A stretch of 64,000 bases of DNA from Natrialba magadii ATCC 43099 (GTDB taxonomy: Archaea > Halobacteriota > Halobacteria > Halobacteriales > Natrialbaceae). Within the stretch, counting starts at the first letter, position 1; each line of letters begins with the position of its first letter. The stretch covers positions 2,666,001 through 2,730,000 of the forward strand of contig NC_013922.1 of the NCBI RefSeq assembly GCF_000025625.1, in the 5' to 3' direction. Of the stretch, positions 1 to 9,378 are shown one piece after another. The notes below the pieces were generated by a model. It was not told the DNA's origin. It was given only the letters and a program-made list of their open reading frames with translations, and searched no databases. The position numbers and the translations under genes were made by a program.

Positions 1-676
1 CGAGTACCTCCTCGAGTGTGACCTCGCTATCTTGCTTCCAGACGTCGTAGTCGGTGATGCCTGCGATGGTCGCGTAGCTCAGTTCGGCCTCGCGGGCGAG
101 TTTGGCCTCCGGAATCGTCGTCATGCCGACGACATCCCAGCCCTGGTCGCGGTAAAACTCGCTCTCGGCGCGCGTCGAGTACTGTGGGCCCTCGATGCAG
201 ACGTAGGTGCCGCCCTGTTCGGTTTTTGTTTCCGCGTCGGTCGCCGCCTCAGCCGCAGACGCGAGGTGGTCGACCATTGCGGGACAGTACGGTTCGGCAA
301 AGCCCATGTGGACGACGATGCCATCACCGAAGAACGTCGGAGAGCGGTGTTTCGTCCGGTCGAACGTCTGGTCCGGAACGACGAGCGTCTGTGGCGGCAG
401 GTCCTCGCGCAGACTCCCGACCGCGTTCGTCGAGATGACGCGATCGACGCCGACAGACTTGAGCGCGTAGATGTTCGCGCGGTACTGTGCATCCGTCGGC
501 GTGTGCTGGTGGTCCTCGCCGTGGCGCGGCAAGAATGCGACCTCGTTGCCGGCGAGTTCGCCGAGCGTTACGTCTTCGCTCGGCTCGCCGTAGGGAGTCG
601 AGACCGATTCGGTGCGGGTGTTCTCGAGTGGCAGTGCCTCGTAGATGCCGCTGCCGCCGATGACGCCGATAGTCAT
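1..676 (-). CDS. mtnP: S-methyl-5'-thioadenosine phosphorylase (partial, C-terminus outside window)
   Basis: Phosphorolysis of methylthioadenosine to adenine and methylthioribose-1-phosphate, in cytosolic purine and methionine salvage. About 225 residues are visible, starting at the ATG whose complement is at 674-676. The N-terminal GVIGGSGIYE (residues 4-13) and RHGEDHQHTP (51-60) are the phosphate and substrate loops of the MTAP/PNP family. GMTTIPEAKLAREAELSY and TDYDVW near the cut end match the MTAP side of the family better than guanosine-type PNP. The last third of the protein lies beyond base 1. The assignment of substrate rests on motif likeness; the family is secure. Confidence 0.93.
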   Translation of the reverse strand, partial: MTIGVIGGSGIYEALPLENTRTESVSTPYGEPSEDVTLGELAGNEVAFLPRHGEDHQHTPTDAQYRANIYALKSVGVDRVISTNAVGSLREDLPPQTLVVPDQTFDRTKHRSPTFFGDGIVVHMGFAEPYCPAMVDHLASAAEAATDAETKTEQGGTYVCIEGPQYSTRAESEFYRDQGWDVVGMTTIPEAKLAREAELSYATIAGITDYDVWKQDSEVTLEEVL

Positions 677-809
677 GCTGGCACGTGGTTGGCGAATCAC
701 TGTAAACGGCCCGGGTTTTCCGGACGGATTCCGTGCGTGTGCGCGAGTCAGTGCAGTACGATACCACATCTCCCAAGTGGTCAAGTACGATGAACGACTG
801 TGATCTGGT

Positions 810-2387
810 ATGTCTTCCAGCGAGAACTCGGATAACGGCTCTCTCACTGAGGGGGAGTTGGTTGGTCCGATGTTCAAGCTGGCCTGGCCGCTCGTCGTCA
901 TCCAGTTGCTGCAGGTCGCCTACAACGTGGGCGACACGATCTGGCTCGGTGCACTCTCAGGCGACGCGGTCGGTGCGGTGAGCCTCGCGTTCCCGCTGTT
1001 ATTCCTCCTGATCGCAGTCGGCAGCGGCTTCACGACGGCCGGTGCGATCTTGATCGCCCAGCACACAGGTGCAGAAAGTGGCAAAGGCGGTTTGATCGCC
1101 GGCCAGACGCTCTCGTTCATCTCGCTTGTCGCCATCGGACTCGGAATCCTCGGCTACTTCCTCACCGTCCCGATGCTCGAGGCGCTGCCCGCGGATCCAC
1201 AGACCGACGAGGCGATCATCCCGCTCGCGGCGGACTACCTCCAGATCTTCTTCCTGGGGCTGCCGTTCGTGTTCGGCTTCTTCGTCTTTGTCGCGCTCAT
1301 GCGCGGCTACGGCAACACGCGCGCACCGATGCGAGTGATGTTCATCAGCGTCATCATCAACCTCGCTATCGACCCACTGCTCATCTTCGGCGTCGGACCG
1401 CTGCCCCGTCTCGAAGTCGCCGGTGCCGCCGTCGCAACCGTCATCTCCCGCGGCGTCGCGACAGCGATCGGCTTCTACCTGCTGTACTACACCGACGTCG
1501 GCCCCGAAATTGAGGCCGCCCATATTCGGCCCCGACTCGAGTACGTCCGAGAAATCACGCGCCTCGGTGTGCCGACGGCGCTGGAGCAGTCGATGACGGC
1601 GATGGCGCTGGTCGCGATGACGGCGATCGTCGTGACGTTCCCGCCGGAGGTCGTCGCGGCGTACGGCCTCGGGAACCGGCTGGTCTCGCTGGCGTTCCTG
1701 CCGGCGCTCGGAATGGGACAAGCAACTGACTCGATTGTCGGCCAGAATTTGGGCGCGGGGATGGCAGATCGGGCAGAGCGAGCCGTCGGCATAGCTGCGG
1801 GTGTGGTCGGCTCGATCATGTTCGTCTCGGCACTGGTTGCGTTTCTGTTCCCGGAGCCGTTCGTTTCGGTGTTCCTGCTGGCGGAGGAAGAGGGACGCGC
1901 GACGATTATCGACTACGGGGTGACCTACCTGCAGTTTTCGGCGGTCGCGTTCGTTTTCATGGGTGTTATGCAGGTCGTACAGGGTGCGTTCCGCGGTGCA
2001 GGGAACACGAAGACAGCGCTCGCGTTTGCTGTCTTCGGCCTGTGGCTCGTTCGCGTCCCTGTGACGTACTATCTGGCGTTCGTCGCCGGCTGGGGGCCGA
2101 CCGGGATCTGGGCGGGCGTCGTCACCGGCGATATCGTGGGCGCTATCGCGGCGACCGCGTGGTTCACCCGCGGGACCTGGAAGGAGTCGATCGTCGACGA
2201 TTCGGATGAAGACACAGGCGACGATTCGGGGAAAGACAACGGCGACGACCCGGATGATGATGATGATGATGACGGGAACGACGACGTGGACGAAGGAATG
2301 GACGTGGAGAAGAGTGAAGACACGGACGCTCCAGAGCCGCCAGTAGCGGACGGGAACGAGGGCAAGCGTGAGCCGACGCTCGACTGA
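810..2387 (+). CDS. MATE family multidrug/cation exporter
   Basis: A 525-residue membrane transporter of the MATE (NorM/DinF) family, expected to export drugs or other organic cations by Na+ or H+ antiport. The N-terminus reads LVGPMFKLAWPLVVIQLLQ, typical of MATE helix 1, and roughly 12 hydrophobic segments follow up to about residue 450, with the two-fold repeat visible (GYGNTRAPM in the first half, GAGNTKTAL in the second). The last 65 or so residues are an unusual cytoplasmic tail, almost all Asp, Glu, Gly and Ser, with a run of seven aspartates. The substrate cannot be told from sequence. It stands alone, divergent from the mtnP gene. Confidence 0.93.
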   Translation: MSSSENSDNGSLTEGELVGPMFKLAWPLVVIQLLQVAYNVGDTIWLGALSGDAVGAVSLAFPLLFLLIAVGSGFTTAGAILIAQHTGAESGKGGLIAGQTLSFISLVAIGLGILGYFLTVPMLEALPADPQTDEAIIPLAADYLQIFFLGLPFVFGFFVFVALMRGYGNTRAPMRVMFISVIINLAIDPLLIFGVGPLPRLEVAGAAVATVISRGVATAIGFYLLYYTDVGPEIEAAHIRPRLEYVREITRLGVPTALEQSMTAMALVAMTAIVVTFPPEVVAAYGLGNRLVSLAFLPALGMGQATDSIVGQNLGAGMADRAERAVGIAAGVVGSIMFVSALVAFLFPEPFVSVFLLAEEEGRATIIDYGVTYLQFSAVAFVFMGVMQVVQGAFRGAGNTKTALAFAVFGLWLVRVPVTYYLAFVAGWGPTGIWAGVVTGDIVGAIAATAWFTRGTWKESIVDDSDEDTGDDSGKDNGDDPDDDDDDDGNDDVDEGMDVEKSEDTDAPEPPVADGNEGKREPTLD

Positions 2388-2449
2388 CGTTCTCGACTGA
2401 TGGGGTGTAAAAGTAGCGCCACTACCGTTCGCTACGCGCCGACTATTCG

Positions 2450-3160
2450 TTACTCTGAGTCAGTCTCTGCACACAGCGCCCACTTCCCGGGTTCGGTCAT
2501 TTCGATTACGTCGCGTCGCTCCATCTCCGAGAGCACCTCGGTCACGCGGTTGGGCTGGGCAATCTCCATCTCGATGCGTTCGATGCCGTGGAACTCCGCG
2601 AGGTAGTGGCGGATCTCGTCCGCCGAGAACGACTCCTGCTCGGCCTGCTCCATCGCACCCGAGATCAGGTCGATCATATCTTCGATGAAGTTCCAGGGGT
2701 AGACGATCCAGGTCCACTCCTCGAGTCGCTCGCCGACGTAGTCGGGGTCGAACTCGCTCGTGCCGAGTAGTTGCAGGGTCGCCGTACGGACTTCGCCGGC
2801 GTTTCGTTCTTCGACGTACTCGTGAGCGCGCTTGATCGAGCCACCGGTGTCTGCGATGTCGTCGATAATCAGCACGTCCTTGCCCTCGACGCTGCCTTCC
2901 GGCATCGGGTAGCGGACGGTCGGCTCGCCGGTCTTCTCGGCGGTGCCGACGTAGTGTTCCATCTTCAGGCTCGTCAGGTCGTTCAGCCCCAGGAAGTCAC
3001 AGAGACATCGGCCCGCGAACCAGCCACCGCGTGCGAGGGCGACGATGACGTCTGGTTCGAACTCGTCGTGACGAACCTCGTCGCTGACGTCGCGACACAG
3101 GCTGTAGATGTATTCCCAGTTCGTTATCGTACAGTCGAAATCGTCCGGTAGATCGGACAT
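2450..3160 (-). CDS. Phosphoribosyltransferase family protein
   Basis: A 236-residue type I phosphoribosyltransferase. The PRPP-binding signature DVLIIDDIADTGGS is at residues 95-108, with ALARGGWFAG upstream as the pyrophosphate loop. The reading frame extends further upstream from a GTG, but the ATG giving MSDLPDDFDCTI is chosen because the extra 39 residues look non-coding. The C-terminal half carries a helical extension ending in a helix-turn-helix-like stretch (ITRVTEVLSEMERRD type), unlike simple HPRT. It may act on a purine base such as xanthine or guanine, or be a regulator; the substrate is not identifiable from this sequence. It is divergent from thiC with 151 bp between the starts. 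Confidence 0.85.
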   Translation of the reverse strand: MSDLPDDFDCTITNWEYIYSLCRDVSDEVRHDEFEPDVIVALARGGWFAGRCLCDFLGLNDLTSLKMEHYVGTAEKTGEPTVRYPMPEGSVEGKDVLIIDDIADTGGSIKRAHEYVEERNAGEVRTATLQLLGTSEFDPDYVGERLEEWTWIVYPWNFIEDMIDLISGAMEQAEQESFSADEIRHYLAEFHGIERIEMEIAQPNRVTEVLSEMERRDVIEMTEPGKWALCAETDSE

Positions 3161-3280
3161 CTGGTGGCCACCTGGGTGAACAGAACGGGGCAATCCCCAT
3201 AAGTGGGCTGAAATGCGGCCCGTGACGAACGGGGCGAGACCCCACGTCCCGAACACCGGGGCATCGATCGGTGCCACGAA

Positions 3281-3309
3281 TTTATAATCTAGTAATACAA
3301 CCTAGTTAT
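3281..3309 (+). promoter_or_regulatory. thiC promoter with overlapping inverted repeat
   Basis: A TATA-like TTTATAATC at 3281-3289 lies about 27 nt before the thiC ATG at 3312, which predicts a leaderless transcript. Overlapping it are two half sites, ATAATCTAG (3284-3292) and CTAGTTAT (3302-3309), that are inverted copies of each other apart from one extra base. A site covering TATA box and transcription start is placed for repression, for example by a thiamine-responsive regulator; the regulator itself is inferred, not seen. Confidence 0.55.
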
Positions 3310-3311
3310 CC

Positions 3312-4823
3312 ATGGGTCGAACCCAGCTAGCTGCTGCCCAAAACGGAACCGTAACCACAGAGATGGAACGCGTCGCCACTCGCGAGAACCGCGACTCCGA
3401 GTTCGTCCGCCAGCAAGTTGCTGACGGACAGGCCGTGATCCCGGCCAACCGGCATCACGACGCACTCGATCCGATGATCATCGGCCGCGAGTTCGCCACG
3501 AAGGTCAACGCAAACATCGGGAACAGCGAGACGACAAGCGACCGCGAGACTGAACTCGAGAAGCTCCACACAGCAGTTCACTACGGCGCGGATACGGTGA
3601 TGGATCTCAGTACGGGAACGGACTTAGACGAGATTCGCGAGATGCACATTGAGCACTCTCCGGTGCCGATCGGAACAGTGCCGCTGTACGAGGCCGTCAA
3701 ACGAGCCGAGAGTCCAGGGGACATCACGACAGACCTGCTGCTGGAGGTCATCGAAAAACAGGCCGAGCAGGGCGTCGACTACATGACGATCCACGCCGGA
3801 ATTCTGGCGGAACACCTCCCGTTGACCGAGGGCCGAACCACGGGAATCGTCTCCCGCGGTGGCTCGATCATGGCGAAGTGGATGGAGGAGAACGGCGAAC
3901 AGAACCCGCTCTTTCAGGTCTACGACGAAATCTGCGAGATCTTCGCCGAGCACGACGTGACGTTCAGTCTCGGAGACAGCCTCCGCCCAGGATCGCTCGC
4001 AGACGCGTGTGACGAAGCACAGTACGCCGAACTCGACACACTGGGCGAACTGACTCGCCGCGCCTGGGAGAAGGACGTGCAGGTGATGGTCGAAGGGCCG
4101 GGCCACATCCCGATGCACAAAGTTGCGGAGAACGTCGAGCGCCAGCAGGAAGTCTGCGACGGCGCGCCGTTCTACGTCCTCGGGCCGCTGGTGACTGACA
4201 TCGCGCCCGGCTACGACCACATCACGAGCGCGATTGGTGCGGCGATGGCGGCACAGGCCGGTGCGGCGATGCTCTGTTACGTGACGCCAAAGGAGCACCT
4301 CGGATTGCCGGACGAGGAGGACGTTCGCGATGGGCTGGCAGCCTACCGGATCGCCGCCCACGCGGGCGACATCGGGAACGAACGACCCGGCGCACGCGAC
4401 TGGGACGACGCCCTTTCGGAGGCGCGATACGCGTTCGACTGGCGCGAGCAGTTCCGCCTCGCGCTGGACCCCGACCGGGCACGCGACTCCCACGATCAGA
4501 CGCTCCCCGAGGATAACTACAAGGAGGCGCGCTTCTGCTCCATGTGTGGCGTCGAGTTCTGCTCGATGCGGATCGATCAAGACGCGCGAGCGGCCGGCGA
4601 GATGGCGGCCCTCGAGACGGACACGAAAACGGACCTCGACGCATCACCGGCCGCCGCCGTCAATCTCCCACCAGTCGGCACCCACGAGGGTGCGGCGTCG
4701 GAACTGTTCGGCGCGGGCAGTGACGACGGACCAGCCGATGGTGTCGAGAAAGGCAACGGAATCGATGAAACCGAGGCGGAACTCGAGTTGACTACAGAGA
4801 CTGGAGCAGAGAGCGACGGCTGA
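3312..4823 (+). CDS. thiC: Phosphomethylpyrimidine synthase ThiC
   Basis: Radical-SAM enzyme converting aminoimidazole ribotide into HMP phosphate for thiamine biosynthesis. The 503-residue sequence keeps the core ([58 protein letters not shown]) and the C-terminal iron-sulfur motif CSMCGVEFC with cysteines at 409, 412 and 417. Beyond that lies an acidic tail of about 75 residues that is not needed for the fold. The start at 3312 is supported by the TATA box 27 nt upstream. It stands alone; no other thi gene is in the window, so control probably acts at its own promoter. Confidence 0.97.
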   Translation: MGRTQLAAAQNGTVTTEMERVATRENRDSEFVRQQVADGQAVIPANRHHDALDPMIIGREFATKVNANIGNSETTSDRETELEKLHTAVHYGADTVMDLSTGTDLDEIREMHIEHSPVPIGTVPLYEAVKRAESPGDITTDLLLEVIEKQAEQGVDYMTIHAGILAEHLPLTEGRTTGIVSRGGSIMAKWMEENGEQNPLFQVYDEICEIFAEHDVTFSLGDSLRPGSLADACDEAQYAELDTLGELTRRAWEKDVQVMVEGPGHIPMHKVAENVERQQEVCDGAPFYVLGPLVTDIAPGYDHITSAIGAAMAAQAGAAMLCYVTPKEHLGLPDEEDVRDGLAAYRIAAHAGDIGNERPGARDWDDALSEARYAFDWREQFRLALDPDRARDSHDQTLPEDNYKEARFCSMCGVEFCSMRIDQDARAAGEMAALETDTKTDLDASPAAAVNLPPVGTHEGAASELFGAGSDDGPADGVEKGNGIDETEAELELTTETGAESDG

Positions 4824-4941
4824 TGGCACGCAACCGATAACCACCCCGTCGTTGACACTCGATACAACTCGAGACACGTCCTTCGTACACGTGGTCGGAC
4901 GAGAGTGAAACAATGAATACCCCCGCGTGAAACGTCACCCT

Positions 4942-5850
4942 ATGAGCACGACGACCACGCGAATTCTCCAGGTCGACGCCTTCACCGATGACCCGTGCAC
5001 CGGCAACCCGGCCGGCGTCGTCCCCGACGCCGACAACCTCTCGGAGAGCCAGATGCAGGCCATCGCCGACGAGATGGCCGTAAGCGAAACCGCCTTTCTG
5101 CAGGCGAGCGACGAGGCCGACTACCGCGTCCAGTACTTCACACCGACACAGGAGGTCGACCTCTGTGGCCACGCAACGATCGGCTCGTTCGCTCATCTCC
5201 ACGAGGAGGGGCTGGAGCCTGGCACCACCACACTCGAGACGAACGTCGGCGTTCTCGACATCGATGTCAGCGACGACGGCACGGTCTGGATGACGCAGAA
5301 CACCCCGCAGGTCCGTGAGGTCGACCTCTCCTACGCCCGCGCCGCCGAGGTTCTCGGCGTCGAGCAGGCCGCACTCGAGGGCGCGCGCGACGACATTCCC
5401 CTCGCGGTGTCCTCGACGGGACTGCCGTTCCTCGTCGTTCCGATCACGTATCTCTCGGATCTCGGCGACGCAGCGCCTGATATGGCTGCCGTCGAGGAAC
5501 TCACCGACGAGTTCGACGCGGCCGGCGTCTATCTGTTTACATTCGACGCGCTCGACCGAGAGTCGACGCTGCACGGACGAATGTTCGCGCCTGGTGCTGG
5601 CATTCCTGAGGACCCCGTCACCGGCACCGCGAGCGGCGCAGTCGCGGCCTACCTCGACCACTTCGGGGCGTTCGACGACGACCTGCCTGAGGAACTCCGA
5701 CTCGAGCAGGGCCACTACGTCGACCGGCCTGGCTACGTGCGGGTGCAACTCGAGGGGAGCACGGTTCGCGTCGGTGGGCGCGGGGTGACCACACTCGATG
5801 GCTCGATCGTGATCCCCAAGGACGACGAGGACGAGATTCTCGAAGCTTAA
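4942..5850 (+). CDS. PhzF family isomerase/epimerase-like protein
   Basis: A 302-residue PhzF/diaminopimelate epimerase-fold protein. Both halves are present: TGNPAGVV followed by SETAFL with the family's catalytic glutamate at E49, VDLCGHATIGS, and in the second half EDPVTGTASGAVAAYL. The ATG at 4942 is chosen over an in-frame GTG at 4927 because it begins the conserved strand (RILQVDAFTDDP). PhzF itself isomerises dihydro-hydroxyanthranilate in phenazine synthesis, but no phenazine genes are present, so the real substrate is unknown. It is the last high-GC gene before the AT-rich island. Confidence 0.88.
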   Translation: MSTTTTRILQVDAFTDDPCTGNPAGVVPDADNLSESQMQAIADEMAVSETAFLQASDEADYRVQYFTPTQEVDLCGHATIGSFAHLHEEGLEPGTTTLETNVGVLDIDVSDDGTVWMTQNTPQVREVDLSYARAAEVLGVEQAALEGARDDIPLAVSSTGLPFLVVPITYLSDLGDAAPDMAAVEELTDEFDAAGVYLFTFDALDRESTLHGRMFAPGAGIPEDPVTGTASGAVAAYLDHFGAFDDDLPEELRLEQGHYVDRPGYVRVQLEGSTVRVGGRGVTTLDGSIVIPKDDEDEILEA

Positions 5851-6205
5851 TTGATCCATTTCCCATGCTGTTATATATGGGTATGGGGGCGAAAGCATCA
5901 CCTGAATAACAATACATAAGACTCCCCATTATTTAATATATAGTGATGTATTCTGCCTTTATTCATATACAATACACTTTAGGAACAATTAAGTTACATC
6001 ACCATGTATAACCGCCTATGGTTATGAAGGATAAGTTACCGTCCTCAATCCACAACGAAACGAGCATTGATAAAATGAATAAGAGAGCATTCATGTCTAC
6101 TCTTGTAGCAGCAGGTTTTTCTGTCGGGTCTGCCATATCGCTCTCTTCAGATAGCGTTGCAGCAGCTGAGAGAGATGAAGTACCAATTGTAGTCGGACAC
6201 CGAAC

Positions 6206-7264
6206 TATAGTAAAAGTTAGAAATAATTGCTCACTTTTGGTATAGAGATTTGGTCAAGAGCTGTATCAATCGCCGTTGTAAGATCGTCGAGTGACTCAAA
6301 GAAACGGTTGCTGAGAGCGGCTTGGAGTTGTCTCCAGCACTCCTCGACAGGATTGAGCTCTGGCGAGTACGCCGGTAACGTGACGAAGTCGAGGTCGTCA
6401 CGGGCCGCCAGGTCCGTGACGGCCGACGCCTGGAAATACGGCGCTCCATCCAGTACGATGAGCAGATCATCTTCAAATTCTTCACATAATGCAAGAATGA
6501 AATGTTTGGCGTGTTCGGCGGTTACGTACTCTTCGAATCGAGCGAAAAAGCGATCACCGTCTTCGGTGATCGCGCCCAGTAGGCACGTCCAGTCGCGTTG
6601 GCCGGATAATTTGACGGCCGGCCGCGTGCCGCGAGGAAACCACGCGGCACGCGGCTCGACTTGCACGGATTTTTTGGTTTGATCGATACAGACTACTGTG
6701 GCGTCCATCTCCCGCCGCTTTTTTTGAACTCTTCGCGGAAGGTTTCTTGCTCGTCAGCATCAGATTCGGCGGCTGTACGGCGTGGTTTTTGATAGCTCAA
6801 TCCCGCTTCTTTGAGCAACCGCCGGCAGCTCGGGATCGAATACTCGACATCGTACGTCTCGTCAAGATATTGCTGGACGAGCGCCGGCGTCCACGCCGGC
6901 GCGTCGATCCCGACTTCCTTGGGAGGTTCGTGAACGGTTTGTTCGAATTCTTCCTGCTGTGTTTCTGAGAGCTTCCGGTTTCTTCCGGATCGGTGAGCAT
7001 CAGAAACGGCTTGCTCAAACGGTTCGTCCGTATCGAGTCGCATGAGCCAGCTGTAGATCGTTCTTCGACCGGTGTCGTGCCACTCTGCAAGTTCGGTCTG
7101 CGTAACGCCGTTTTTGTACGCGATCGCCGCTAGTAAGCGCTGTGTCGGCTTGTTATCCTCAACCCTGTCGAGAGCGTCTTGGAGTTCTTCGACGGAGATC
7201 TCGTCGAGATGGTCCATTGACTACAATAACAATATCTGGGCGGAAAATTCTAACGGTTACTATA
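6206..7264 (-). mobile_element. IS630-type insertion sequence with TA target duplication
   Basis: The element proper is 6208-7262 (1055 bp). Its ends are imperfect inverted repeats: TAGTAAAAGTTAGAA on the left and TAGTAACCGTTAGAA on the right (complement of 7248-7262), 13 of 15 identical. It is flanked by the dinucleotide TA at 6206-6207 and 7263-7264, the target duplication typical of the IS630/Tc1-mariner superfamily. The transposase lies on the minus strand and fills nearly the whole element. The intact ends and clean duplication suggest a recent insertion. Confidence 0.9.
6217..7217 (-). CDS. IS630 family transposase, split into two overlapping frames
   Basis: The first frame (6693-7217, 174 residues) carries the helix-turn-helix DNA-binding part (TQTELAEWHDTGRRTIYSWL). 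The second (6217-6708, 163 residues) carries the DDE catalytic domain: VVCIDQT with the first Asp, VLDGAPYFQA with the second, and SPELNPVEECWRQL with the Glu. The frames meet at a run of seven A on the coding strand (complement near 6718-6724). A slip of -1 there yields EFKKKRREMDATV, the sequence expected for a continuous IS630 transposase. Either programmed frameshifting or slippage makes the full protein, or one A has been lost and the copy is dead; sequence alone cannot decide. Confidence 0.88.
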
Positions 7265-8414
7265 GCGGAGATCCCAATCAAGACGTTGAAAGCATTGAAA
7301 AAATGGTGCCAGCACGATGGTATGATAATCTCACAAAAGCCAGAAATGTATATTACGATTTCCTTAACGGAGATAACATACACAACCATCAATTATCGGA
7401 TGACAATGTCAAAGGTGTTTGGGTTTCCGCAGGCACAATTGATGGACAAAAGCCGTTTATTGAGATTGAATCGACTAGTGATGAAACACTTCCCTTAGGA
7501 TATGTAGAGTCCAATGGAGTACCCATAAAAGTAACAAATCTAGAACCAAAAGAGAAAGCAGAGGACTCAGATAAAGACCCAAATAAATCTGGTAGAACTG
7601 AGCCACAGTCCAATTATATCGGCGGAGGTGACCGCTGTGGGAACGGTGATGGATCCGCAGGTACACTAGCAACACCAGTATGGAAATCCGGAAACGCTTC
7701 GGACAGATACTTTCTAACATGTGAACATATCGGTGCCGAAATGTCCGATTTTGGTGATGAGTTATTTAGAACGGGCGGAGGGCTCTCAGAAGGGGATAAA
7801 CTGCACACTGGCGGCTCTTCCTTTTCATCGGAAATTGGAGAAGTGATTGACGCAAGTTGTTCTAATGACTTTGCAGTAGTTGATCCAGAAGATGGATACA
7901 CACCAGATTTCTCTATTAATGGTGAGTCAAGTCCTATTGTAGGAAGCATTTCCAAGGATGGCTTATCAGATATGGAGAGTAATGGAGAACAGGTGAAGAA
8001 ATCAGGACAAGTAACAGGAGTAACAAGTGGCGAAGTTAAGGCATACAATGGCACTGTTTTCCCATATCTAGGAACTTGTGGAACGAGACGTACTAACCAG
8101 TTAAGATGGGGTACAGAAGATGATTCCAAGGATGGTGATAGTGGTTCTCCAGTATATACTGATGAGTACACTTCTGCCGACGAGATCTTGATTGCGGGAG
8201 GACTTGATGGAGGTTGGCCGTCCTATGGCTATGTGGGGGACTATGCTTTTGGGACGGCAGCATATGTTCTTCATCAGGATTATGACTATAGATTCAGCGA
8301 CCCATCTTATCGACCACGGTCATAATACTGTTATTACAGAACTGACATATGGGATAGTCTTCTGGATGACTTGAGAACCGAAATAGTTAGTGACTTGTTC
8401 CTTACTGGGTGATT

Positions 8415-8668
8415 GGATGGCCTTCACCTAATCCGTAACTTGATCGTAGTTCTAGACAGTGTATCACACTACCAAGCGGCAACCGTCACGGACTTAGCGG
8501 CCCATAATGACCTGAGTTTGTCATGTTCCGAAGATATCAATATGAAGTAAATCCGATCGAAGAAGGCTGGAGACAACTTCAATAAGTACGTAGCAATCGG
8601 TTCCCCGACTCACTTCTTAACTCACAACAGCGATTGACTCTACTTTGATCAGTTCCGTATCAGAAACG
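8415..8668 (+). pseudogene. Decayed IS630 transposase, C-terminal remnant
   Basis: Frame-by-frame reading gives HLIRNLIVVLDSVSHYQAA, then TVTDLAAHNDLS, and after a frame change VNPIEEGWRQLQ, a stop, and SNRFPDSLL. These align in order with KHFILALCEEFEDDLLIVLDGAPYFQASAVTDLAARDDL, ELNPVEECWRQLQ and SNRFFESLDDL of the intact transposase in the neighbouring element. At least one frameshift and two stops are present, and no terminal repeats were found. It is on the opposite strand to the intact copy, so it is an older independent insertion, not a duplicate of it. It fills most of the gap 8326-8742. Confidence 0.75.
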
Positions 8669-8742
8669 GCGGGTCATTCCTAATGGCTGTTGCAATCTAT
8701 TGTATGGGAAGTATTAATACTTATTGAACATTTATATATGCT

Positions 8743-9378
8743 GTGATGGAGAAAGAACGAGTAGAAAAATATCGTACACTATTCCTAGGGTCTGATCCAA
8801 CAAATCTACAAACTGTGGTGATCTCTGGGATTACTTCATTTGTTGTTCTCGGAATCCTCTTTTCCCAATCAATCCAAAGAATGGGATTATCACAACAAGA
8901 AGCGTTTGATATGCCAATCATAGTTTATATAGCATTTGTTGTACTTATAGCAAGTTTAGTCGGACTACTTGTTGTATCCACTGGAGGAACTCGGCCTGTG
9001 ACGACGGGTCTTGCCGTAGGGTTTTTATCAGTCCTTGTCGTCTTTTCTACCCTCATTATATTAATTGAGATCGTTGAACTCGGTGCAGATGGTCTTGTTC
9101 TATTTGGTGTCTTCACACTGATAGGGACAAGTATTCTGGCAGCACATTCCAATAATGGATTGGCAATATGTTGGTACGTCGTTGCGATGCCGACTGCTGG
9201 TTTCCTGTCCCCAATTATAATCGGTGGAACCCCAATGGGTGACGGTGGGTCGGTACTCGGTGGGCTACTCGAGGGCATCGCGCTCGGCGTTTTGGTCGGG
9301 ATCGTCGTGGGTACCATCGGGTTCGCCCTTGAGAAATTGCTCACCAACATCGTCATCCGATGGGACAGAGGGGGTTGA
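8743..9378 (+). CDS. Integral membrane protein of unknown function
   Basis: A 211-residue protein with about six hydrophobic segments (around residues 23-41, 57-80, 86-110, 115-130, 138-160, 175-195) and a short charged N-terminus MMEKERVEKYRTLF. I do not recognise the family. A TATA-like ATTAATACTT about 27 nt upstream supports the start. The first 490 bases are AT-rich like the island, whereas the last 140 or so (from about 9236) suddenly show high-GC, C/G-ending codons as in the chromosome backbone. The reading frame is unbroken across the change. Confidence 0.7.
   Translation: MMEKERVEKYRTLFLGSDPTNLQTVVISGITSFVVLGILFSQSIQRMGLSQQEAFDMPIIVYIAFVVLIASLVGLLVVSTGGTRPVTTGLAVGFLSVLVVFSTLIILIEIVELGADGLVLFGVFTLIGTSILAAHSNNGLAICWYVVAMPTAGFLSPIIIGGTPMGDGGSVLGGLLEGIALGVLVGIVVGTIGFALEKLLTNIVIRWDRGG

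Larger units (their letters stand above)
6018..8325 (+). pseudogene. Secreted trypsin-like serine protease, interrupted by an IS630 element
   Basis: The 5' part is 6018-6207 and the 3' part 7265-8325. Removing the insertion together with one copy of its TA target joins them in frame (codons cga act agc gga) to a 416-residue protein. It has an N-terminal export signal (NKRAFMSTLVAAGFSVGSA, Tat-like but with KR rather than RR), then a chymotrypsin-fold domain with LTCEH (H218), NDFAVVD (D265) and GDSGSP (S356) in the normal order of the catalytic triad. The start could be 6018, 6024 or the ATG at 6075. As it stands the gene cannot give full-length enzyme. Base composition is AT-rich and foreign to the neighbourhood. 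Confidence 0.88.

Noticed and set aside
32-793. Long plus-strand frame over the mtnP gene
   Set aside because: It is a complement shadow; the minus strand encodes clear MTAP motifs, and the plus frame is Arg/Val-rich with no recognisable fold.
7203-7240. Right end of the IS placed at GACTACAATAAC next to the transposase start
   Set aside because: Matching to the left end was poor and the host frame was not restored; the ends at 6208 and 7262 match 13 of 15 and restore the frame.
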